Shown: positions 14,839 to 20,382 of the stretch, piece after piece
How the letters are laid out: every line of letters starts with the position of its first letter
Position numbering within the stretch: the first letter of the stretch is position 1
Source: a virus
DNA: 31,053 nucleotides
Strand: one strand, 5' to 3'
IMG/VR virus record: IMGVR_UViG_3300043410_001741
Coordinates: 1 to 31,053 of that record
The notes under the pieces: generated by a model
Database searches by the model: none
The model's input: only the letters and a program-made list of their open reading frames with translations
What the model was told of the DNA's origin: nothing
Made by a program: the position numbers and the translations under genes

Positions 14839-15643
14839 AAGAGCACTCCTTGATGTAGTTGAGGGGCGCACGCACTGCGCCGCCTTTTTGGAATTTCTTG
14901 GAACGCAGCACATCGACCGCAGGTCCTTCTATGCGCCGGAACAACTCGGTGTCGGTCGACTCGGGCGACGGCGTGAGCTGCTTGTTTCCAAGCTGCAGCT
15001 CGTGGCGGCCAAGGCCCTGGCCAGAGCGGTACCGGAGCAGGGTCAGCGGGGAAACATCCTCGAGCAGCTCACCAAGGTCGCCGCCGTAGTCGAAGTACTC
15101 GCGGAAAAGCGGGTCGTCCTGGATCGAGCGGAAGGCGCCCTTGCTGCCTGCGCGCTGCAGCTCAAAGCGCGCGGCGTCCAGCATCTTTGGGTCGAAAACG
15201 CGCTGCGGGTTGTCGGTGGCAAAGAAGTTGTACGAGGTTCCACGGCGCATGCCGTCGCGCGTCGGCGGCACGGCAATCAGCGTGCGAACGTCATGGCCGG
15301 TCCTGGTCGGCGGGTAGTTGGTGCTGTAGAAGCTGAAGTCTTGGCGGCTCGGGGCGGTCTCAAAGATCGAGAAGCCGGATCCGGGGTGCGTGTGGAAGTC
15401 CAGGATGGCCGGACCACCAGGAGCGCGCACTGCCTGCCGAAGGTCGTAGGCGTTGGGCGTCACGCTGGACTCGGTGCCGCGTGTGATCGCCGACGCGCCG
15501 CCTTCGTTGGCCAGGCCAATGACCGAGTGCTCGCGCCCGGTCTGCGCCGTCTGGCGCAAGGCCTCGCGGACGACGTCGGCTTGCTGTGGTGCCTCACGCG
15601 CAAGAAGTGCGCGCAGCTTTGCGAGGACTGAAACTGGAGGCAT
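14828..15643 (-). CDS. JAMM/MPN metalloprotease-like protein, 271 aa
   Basis: Residues about 30-140 read as an MPN (JAB1/Mov34) domain: REHSVIGL (37-44) supplies a candidate catalytic Glu (E38), ILDFHTHPGSGF (80-91) gives the zinc-binding HxHP (H84, H86), and APSRQD (97-102) gives the P-S-x-x-D with zinc ligand D102. The distance from H86 to D102 is longer than in the standard HxHx(10)D motif, so activity is not certain. JAMM enzymes cleave isopeptide or peptide bonds, often removing ubiquitin-like tags; phage lambda gpK uses one for tail-tip maturation. The remaining sequence is helical and ends in NYIKECSCGR. Here the gene lies in the head module. It follows the 91-aa gene by 3 bases and overlaps the PcfJ-like gene by 11 bases. 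Confidence 0.75.
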   Translation of the reverse strand: MPPVSVLAKLRALLAREAPQQADVVREALRQTAQTGREHSVIGLANEGGASAITRGTESSVTPNAYDLRQAVRAPGGPAILDFHTHPGSGFSIFETAPSRQDFSFYSTNYPPTRTGHDVRTLIAVPPTRDGMRRGTSYNFFATDNPQRVFDPKMLDAARFELQRAGSKGAFRSIQDDPLFREYFDYGGDLGELLEDVSPLTLLRYRSGQGLGRHELQLGNKQLTPSPESTDTELFRRIEGPAVDVLRSKKFQKGGAVRAPLNYIKECSCGR

Positions 15644-15646
15644 GAT

Positions 15647-15922
15647 TTACCACTTCACTTTGTTGGCCCAGTAAGCCGCGCTCGACGGCCCCTTGGCGAT
15701 GTTCTTGGCGTGGCGGGCTTTGAACGCGTCGCGCTTGGCGGTGGTGGCTGCCGACTCGCCAGCCTTGGGCTTGCCCGCCGTCTTGGCGCCTTGCTCGCCG
15801 AAGCGGATCACCTTCTCCTGGCCATCAAAGCAGGCTTTGACCACGTGGGATTTCGTTGGGTGGCCCGGCGTGCGCTTGGGTTTGTTGCAGTCCATCTCGG
15901 ACTTTTTCACCGGCCGCGTCAT
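15647..15922 (-). CDS. Small basic conserved phage protein, 91 aa
   Basis: The sequence has a motif recurring in phage genomes: SHVVKACFDGQEKVIRFGEQ (25-44), then KRDAFKARHAKNIAKG and SAAYWANKVKW at the end. It is Lys/Ala-rich and probably binds nucleic acid or is a minor virion component, but no function is established. The start shares an ATGA with the 57-aa gene upstream. Confidence 0.8.
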   Translation of the reverse strand: MTRPVKKSEMDCNKPKRTPGHPTKSHVVKACFDGQEKVIRFGEQGAKTAGKPKAGESAATTAKRDAFKARHAKNIAKGPSSAAYWANKVKW

Positions 15923-16092
15923 TTCGACTTCCTCGCGGCGCGCATGTTGTCGACCAGGTTGGGGTAAGGTCGCCCGGCCTTCTCGGCTGCGCGCTTGGCG
16001 CCGGACTTGGCGCTGGGCGAGAGCGCCTTGGGTGCGCCCAAAGAGCTGGGGCGCTTTTTGTCCCAGATGGGCTTGGGTGTTTTAAACGGCAT
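15919..16092 (-). CDS. Very small basic phage protein, 57 aa
   Basis: ATG at 16092-16090, giving MPFKTPKPIWDKKRPSSLG and a Lys/Ala/Ser-rich rest (SPSAKSGAKRAAEKAG). The start overlaps the last 11 bases of the terminase gene in another frame, and GGAAAGG lies upstream. A longer frame to 16230 runs inside the terminase gene and is less likely. It ends in an ATGA with the 91-aa gene. Function unknown; the charge suggests nucleic-acid contact. Confidence 0.7.
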   Translation of the reverse strand: MPFKTPKPIWDKKRPSSLGAPKALSPSAKSGAKRAAEKAGRPYPNLVDNMRAARKSK

Positions 16093-17665
16093 ACGGGTTG
16101 ACCTTTCCTTCACGACGATGGGGCCGATCTTCGTCAACGTCGCGTGCCTGTGGCAGTTCGAACCACCCGTCGTTTTTGAGGTAGATGACCGCCTGCGTGA
16201 AGGTGTCCACATAGTCGTCATGCTCCGCAACGGGGAACTTCGCCACTTGGGTCATAAACGGCTGGGCCCAGCTCACAGGCTGGCCGGGGTTCTTGGCAGA
16301 CTCCGGGATCCACAGCAGTCCAAGCTCCAACGTCGGCGCGGTCTGGTGTGCCCTCGACACCTTGTCCGCTTGTCCGGGATTGTAGCCAACGGCCGGGACC
16401 TTGGCCAGACGCAAGTCCTGCAGCAGCGACTGCCCCGATGCCTTGGCCTCAACCAGCAGCCGGTCTGGCTTGCGGCCCTTGGTGGGCATGCCAGCCTTGG
16501 CCGAGCTGTCGGCGCCGTACTCCGAGCGCCAGTCCCGAATCACCCGGGCGCGCAGGTCCGGATACCCGAGGTGCTCATCCCAGGCGTCCAGCAGCATGGC
16601 GTTGCGCTGGCCTCGGTGCGAAAACACGCCCCAGACCGTGCAGGCCGTCGGGTCGCCAGTCGTGCGCTCAGTGAAGGCGCAGTCGTAGCTTTGCAAGATG
16701 TACTCAAAGGGCGGCAGGCGCTGAGCCACGGGCCAGAGCTGAAAGTGCTGCGTCTTGAGGATGCCGCCCTCGGTTGGCGTGGGATCCTGCTGGAGCTGGC
16801 CCGAGGCGCCGTAGGTGCCCAGCAGCTGCTTGAGCTTGGTGATTTCGGCCTCGCCAAAGCGATCAGGGCAGATCAGCTCACCCTTCGTGCGGCGCGGGTC
16901 GTAGGGCCCAAGCACCGTGCGCCTGGCCTTGCCGTCCCACTCGGCCGGGATGCAGATGTGCTCCCAGCCGCCAATGTCGTCGATGATGTGCCCGCTGATG
17001 TCCTTCTCGTGCAGGCGCTGCATGACCGTCACCATGGCGTCGGTCTTGGGGTTGTTCAGTCGCGTGGACCAGACCTGGTCGAACCACTCAAGCGCGGTTT
17101 CACGCATCGCGTCGGACTGCGCGTCCTGGGCGCCGTGCGGGTCGTCAAGGATCAGGCGCGAGCCGCCCTCACCCGTGGCGGTACCGCCAACCGAGGTGGC
17201 CAGGCGATAGCCGGTCTTGTTGTTCTCGAAACGCTGCTTGGCGTTTTGGTCACCGGCCAGCGCAAACATGTGCCCCCAGCGCTCCTGGTACCAAGGCGAC
17301 TGAATTAGGCGCCTGGCTTTCAGGTTGTCCCGGATGGACAGCGTGCCCGAATAGGACGCGGCGAGGAACTTCTGCTCGGGCGAGGTGAGCCACTCCCAGC
17401 AGCACCAGGCCACCGAGACGATGGTGGACTTGGAGTGGCGCGGCGGGATGTTGATCAGCAGCCGCTGAATCTCGCCGGAGCTCACGGCCTCCAGGTGCTC
17501 GCAGATCGCCTCGATGTGCCAGCTCGGCACGAAGGGCACGCCGGGCTCCATCACGTGCCAGGCCTGCTGCACGAACTCGTACAGGCTGGCGCTGGCCTTG
17601 CGCCGGGCCTGCTCCTTGGCGATCAGGTCCAGCATGACGGCGGGGGAAACGCTCACTGCGGCCAC
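16082..17665 (-). CDS. terL: Terminase large subunit, 527 aa
   Basis: The DNA-packaging motor: an ATPase followed by an RNase H-like nuclease. Walker A is the variant PPRHSKS at residues 74-80 (R in place of the canonical G/K arrangement seen in some families). SRLILDDPHG (169-178) is Walker B, with D174 and D175. The nuclease has SYDCAF (D328), LLVEAKASG (E407) and EHDDYVD (D483/D484), the usual triad of acidic residues. The length (527) is normal. The start is GTG at 17665-17663, 13 bases inside the 3' end of the 66-aa gene, with GAGGCG upstream. The gene follows a terminase-small-type gene by two small genes, and the motif set resembles the terminase group that cuts by a headful or site-specific rule, which cannot be decided here. 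Confidence 0.95.
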   Translation of the reverse strand: MAAVSVSPAVMLDLIAKEQARRKASASLYEFVQQAWHVMEPGVPFVPSWHIEAICEHLEAVSSGEIQRLLINIPPRHSKSTIVSVAWCCWEWLTSPEQKFLAASYSGTLSIRDNLKARRLIQSPWYQERWGHMFALAGDQNAKQRFENNKTGYRLATSVGGTATGEGGSRLILDDPHGAQDAQSDAMRETALEWFDQVWSTRLNNPKTDAMVTVMQRLHEKDISGHIIDDIGGWEHICIPAEWDGKARRTVLGPYDPRRTKGELICPDRFGEAEITKLKQLLGTYGASGQLQQDPTPTEGGILKTQHFQLWPVAQRLPPFEYILQSYDCAFTERTTGDPTACTVWGVFSHRGQRNAMLLDAWDEHLGYPDLRARVIRDWRSEYGADSSAKAGMPTKGRKPDRLLVEAKASGQSLLQDLRLAKVPAVGYNPGQADKVSRAHQTAPTLELGLLWIPESAKNPGQPVSWAQPFMTQVAKFPVAEHDDYVDTFTQAVIYLKNDGWFELPQARDVDEDRPHRREGKVNPYAV

Positions 17666-17853
17666 AGCTCGCCTCGCTCCAGCTTGTCGCGTTGGTCCAT
17701 GGCGTTGTGCAGCATCACGCGCTCGTCGATCTCGTCAGGTTGCGGGTGGCACCAGCACACACACGACGGCTCATGCTTGCGCCAGTCGTTGATCGGGATG
17801 ATGTGCCAGCGCTCCATCTCCTGGTCGCGCGGGTGCTGCACCGTGGCGCTCAT
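17653..17853 (-). CDS. Small conserved phage protein before terminase, 66 aa
   Basis: The protein contains RWHIIPINDWRKHEPS (15-30) followed by CVCWCHPQPDE, a pattern of clustered Cys/His/Trp that is common in short genes next to terminase large subunits of Gram-negative phages. It may bind zinc, but its role is unknown. ATGA overlap with the 98-aa gene upstream; the 3' end overlaps terL by 13 bases. Confidence 0.8.
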   Translation of the reverse strand: MSATVQHPRDQEMERWHIIPINDWRKHEPSCVCWCHPQPDEIDERVMLHNAMDQRDKLERGELWPQ

Positions 17854-18146
17854 CCGACGTTGATCGCTTCCTGCAGCAGACGCACGGCGTCAAGCTGGGC
17901 GTTCACGGTGCACGTGTCGCCGTGGCCGGTCTCGCTCATGGCCATGGCCTGCGCCAGGCACTGGTTGCCGAAGGCGTCCAGCAGCGCCAGGATTCGCTGG
18001 CGCTCGGAGATGAGCATGTCCTCGCCGTGCTTGCGCACCAAGTCCTCGGGGTACAGGGCCTGAAAGCGGCCGTCGTGGTCCAGCAGCGCAGGCAGTGGCG
18101 ACTCGGGAAGGGTGGGTTTGGTGGGGGTCATTTGTTCGATTTTCAT
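17850..18146 (-). CDS. Small helical phage protein, 98 aa
   Basis: A Pro-rich N-terminus (TPTKPTLPESPLPALLD) leads to helices including KHGEDMLISERQRILALLDA and a final helix LDAVRLLQEAIN. No domain recognised. Start shares ATGA with the terminase-small gene; GGATCC lies just before it. It is probably co-translated and may belong to packaging. Confidence 0.7.
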   Translation of the reverse strand: MKIEQMTPTKPTLPESPLPALLDHDGRFQALYPEDLVRKHGEDMLISERQRILALLDAFGNQCLAQAMAMSETGHGDTCTVNAQLDAVRLLQEAINVG

Positions 18147-18613
18147 TCTTGGGATCCTTTGGCTTTCATCATCAAGGCTTGCATCTGCGCCAGCTCGGCG
18201 TCGCTCAGGCCCTTGAAGTCCACGCTGGCCACAGCGATCGGGGCACCGTTTGCGCCGGTGTGCTCAACGTGCTGCGTTTCTTTCCAACCGAGCTGGGTCG
18301 CGCCCCAGTACTTCATGAGGTTGGAGTCGCCAGCAAGCGCCTTCTTGAAGATGCCGCCAGCGATCTGGGCGTTGGCCGTTGCCTTGCCGACAACAAGCTC
18401 TGCCGCAAAGTGCTCGCGCAAAGTATCGATGTGAATTCCATCGCGAATCAGCGCGGCAATTTGGTGAAACGGTAATCCGTAGCCGGAAAGCGCTTTAACT
18501 TGCTTGCGCTCGTTTTCAGTCGGAGAAAATGCTTTTCTTCCGGCTCCTTCTCTCGCTCCGCCGTTTTCCTTGATGCTTTTTCGCTTAAGAGTTGGTTTTT
18601 CAACTTTGGTCAT
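18143..18613 (-). CDS. terS: Terminase small subunit-like protein, 156 aa
   Basis: The N-terminus has the signature GGAREGAGRK (18-27), found at the start of many phage terminase small subunits. The helical segment ERKQVKALSGYGLPFHQIAALI (35-56) reads as a helix-turn-helix, followed by DTLREHFAAELVVGKATANA and ALAGDSNLMKYWGATQLGWK. This arrangement fits the DNA-recognition component that binds packaging sites and feeds DNA to the large subunit. A near-perfect GGAGG lies 7 bases before the ATG. It overlaps the methyltransferase gene upstream (ATGA) and sits two genes ahead of terL. Confidence 0.83.
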   Translation of the reverse strand: MTKVEKPTLKRKSIKENGGAREGAGRKAFSPTENERKQVKALSGYGLPFHQIAALIRDGIHIDTLREHFAAELVVGKATANAQIAGGIFKKALAGDSNLMKYWGATQLGWKETQHVEHTGANGAPIAVASVDFKGLSDAELAQMQALMMKAKGSQE

Positions 18614-19980
18614 TTTTTACCTCCGTCTTTTTTGGCCTTGTCTGCCTTGCCAATTTCGCTGCCAATCAGCGAGTTGGGGCTGCGCTCGCCCATCACCTCC
18701 GTGAAGGACCGACCGTCGGACTCCAGGTGCGCGTGCTTGCCTGTGAACTCTTGCCAGCGGGTGACGATCACGTCGCAGTATTTTGGGTCCAACTCCATGA
18801 GCCGTGCAACCCGGCCGTTTTTCTCGGCTGCGATCAGGGTGGTGCCTGAGCCGCCAAAGCTGTCGAGCACGATGTCGCCGCCCTTGGTGTTGTTGAGCAG
18901 CTGGTACTCGAACAGGGCCACGGGCTTCATGGTCGGGTGCTCGCCGTTGCGGGCTGGCTTGTCGAACTCGAGGATGGTGGTCTGCTTGCGGTCGGACGCC
19001 CATAAGTGGCCAGCGCCTTCCTTCCAGCCGTACAGGCAGGGCTCGTGCTGCCAGTGGTAGTCCTGGCGGCCCATGACGAGCGACGATTTCTTCCAGATCA
19101 GGCACTGGCGCACGGCCCAGCCCGCGTCCTTAGCGGCGCCTCGGAAGTTGTAGCCCTCGCTGTCGGCGTGCCAGATGTAGAACACGGCGCCCGGCTTCAT
19201 GACGGCGTCGGCGGCGGTGTAGGCGTCGCGCAGGAACTGCCGGAATTGGTCGTCGCCCATCGAGTCGTTTTTGATGGTGAGCTTTTCCTTGGTGCCGCCC
19301 TCGTAGGCCACGTTGTAGGGCGGGTCGGTCAGCCATATGTCCACCGGTTGGCCGTCGCACAGGCGCTCCAGGTCTGCGATGCTGGTGCTGTCGCCGCAAA
19401 GCAGCCGGTGCTTGCCCATGACCCAGACGTCGCCCTGGACGGTCACGGGGTTGACCGGAACGGGTGGTGCATCGTCCGGGTCGGTGAGGCCCTCGGGCAG
19501 CTCCTCGGGCATGAGCGCGTCGATCTCGTCCTGGCTGAAACCGGTGAGCTCAACGTCGAATCCCATCTCCATGAGGTCCTTGAACTCCAGCGCCAGCATT
19601 TCGTTGTCCCACCCGGCGTTCAGGGCGAGGCGGTTGTCGGCCACGATGTAGGCGCGTTTCTTGGCCTCGGACCAGCCCTTGGCGACCATGACCGGGACCT
19701 GGGTCATTCGCAGGCGCTGTGCGGCCAACGTGCGGCCGTGTCCGGCAATGATGCCGCCTTGCTCGTCGACCAGGATCGGCGTGGTCCAACCCCACTCTTT
19801 GATCGAGGCCACCAGCTGCCCGATCTGCTCATCGGAGTGGGTGCGGCTGTTGCGTGCGTAGGGGATCAGTTTTTCGATCGGCCAGTGCTCGATTTTGTCG
19901 GCAGGATTTCCGGTAAGGATTTCGCCGGTAATTTGTGGGGATTGATTTTCCCCTGTTTTTTCAGTCTGCTGTTTTTTCAT
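18610..19980 (-). CDS. ParB-domain / DNA methyltransferase fusion, 456 aa
   Basis: Residues 31-110 form a ParB/sulfiredoxin-like domain: WPIEKLIPYARNSRTHSDEQ (33-52) and IIAGHGRTLAAQRL (77-90), where GHGR is the typical ParB box. The C-terminal part (about 184-425) is an amino-methyltransferase of the beta arrangement, with the catalytic motif TDPPYNV (218-224) before the SAM motif VLDSFGGSGTTLIAAE (371-386). The enzyme methylates adenine-N6 or cytosine-N4 in DNA. No cognate restriction enzyme lies nearby, so it may protect phage DNA or mark packaging sites; the ParB part may guide it to DNA. The start ATG at 19980 has GGAG 6 bases upstream; a TTG four codons earlier is less likely. It overlaps the terminase-small gene (ATGA), suggesting a packaging link. 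Confidence 0.92.
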   Translation of the reverse strand: MKKQQTEKTGENQSPQITGEILTGNPADKIEHWPIEKLIPYARNSRTHSDEQIGQLVASIKEWGWTTPILVDEQGGIIAGHGRTLAAQRLRMTQVPVMVAKGWSEAKKRAYIVADNRLALNAGWDNEMLALEFKDLMEMGFDVELTGFSQDEIDALMPEELPEGLTDPDDAPPVPVNPVTVQGDVWVMGKHRLLCGDSTSIADLERLCDGQPVDIWLTDPPYNVAYEGGTKEKLTIKNDSMGDDQFRQFLRDAYTAADAVMKPGAVFYIWHADSEGYNFRGAAKDAGWAVRQCLIWKKSSLVMGRQDYHWQHEPCLYGWKEGAGHLWASDRKQTTILEFDKPARNGEHPTMKPVALFEYQLLNNTKGGDIVLDSFGGSGTTLIAAEKNGRVARLMELDPKYCDVIVTRWQEFTGKHAHLESDGRSFTEVMGERSPNSLIGSEIGKADKAKKDGGKK

Positions 19981-20036
19981 GCAGGGCTCCAAGTGGTGGG
20001 TTGTGAATTATGCAACGGTTTGCTGGGTTGTGGCGC

Positions 20037-20157
20037 TGGCACAGGATGGCACAGGTGGAACGGGATAAAAGCAGACATTTTGACCGTATGCTTCTTGCGC
20101 ATGTGTGTGTGCGCACATCATGATCATAGGCGTTTTATCCTGTGCCATCCTGTGCCA
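20037..20157. repeat. Perfect 19-bp inverted repeat around a 83-bp spacer
   Basis: TGGCACAGGATGGCACAGG (20037-20055) is the exact reverse complement of the sequence at 20139-20157. Each arm holds two copies of the CCTGTGCC octamer, spaced 10 bases (one helical turn). The spacer includes TGCGCATGTGTGTGTGCGCA and the palindrome ATGATCAT (20120-20127). It is the left part of the iteron cluster. Confidence 0.85.
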
Positions 20158-20382
20158 AAAGTAAAAAGTCTTTTAAAATCAAGGGGTTGCATCATTTTTC
20201 GATCCTGTGCCAAACGGGTTTTATCCTGTGCCGGCACAAGATGCATCCTGTGCCAAACGCAAAAATCAGAAGGGTTCCGAGTCGCTCTCCCAATCGTGAC
20301 GTAGCCGGATCCCGGTAAAAAGGTTCAATCTTGTGCCAAAACCCTCCGTGGCACAGGATGGATCGGCCTTCGATCCTGTGCC
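20037..20382. other. Iteron-like cluster: candidate replication origin
   Basis: The octamer CCTGTGCC (or its complement GGCACAGG) occurs nine times: 20038, 20048, 20139, 20149, 20204, 20225, 20247, 20350 and 20375 (start positions). Two near copies are at 20233 and 20330. In seven of the nine it extends to ATCCTGTGCCA. By chance about 0.01 copies are expected in 346 bases. The cluster fills the 285-base gap between the primase and the methyltransferase and continues into the last 117 bases of the primase gene. It includes A/T-rich stretches (about 20157-20185) that could open easily. Such layout, iterons next to a primase-helicase gene, is typical of phage and plasmid origins. An alternative is a multi-site operator or a methylation-sensitive control region. 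No other open reading frame is supported in 19981-20265. Confidence 0.7.

Noticed and set aside
19981-20036. Possible promoter for the methyltransferase (CATAAT near 20007)
   Set aside because: No acceptable -35 at the right distance; too weak to list.
19006-20304. 432-aa plus-strand open frame
   Set aside because: Antisense to the methyltransferase and runs through the iteron cluster; it has no recognisable domain.
20037-20382. Direct and inverted short repeats considered as a CRISPR array
   Set aside because: Units are 8-11 bases in both orientations with irregular spacing, not 24-37-base direct repeats with uniform spacers.
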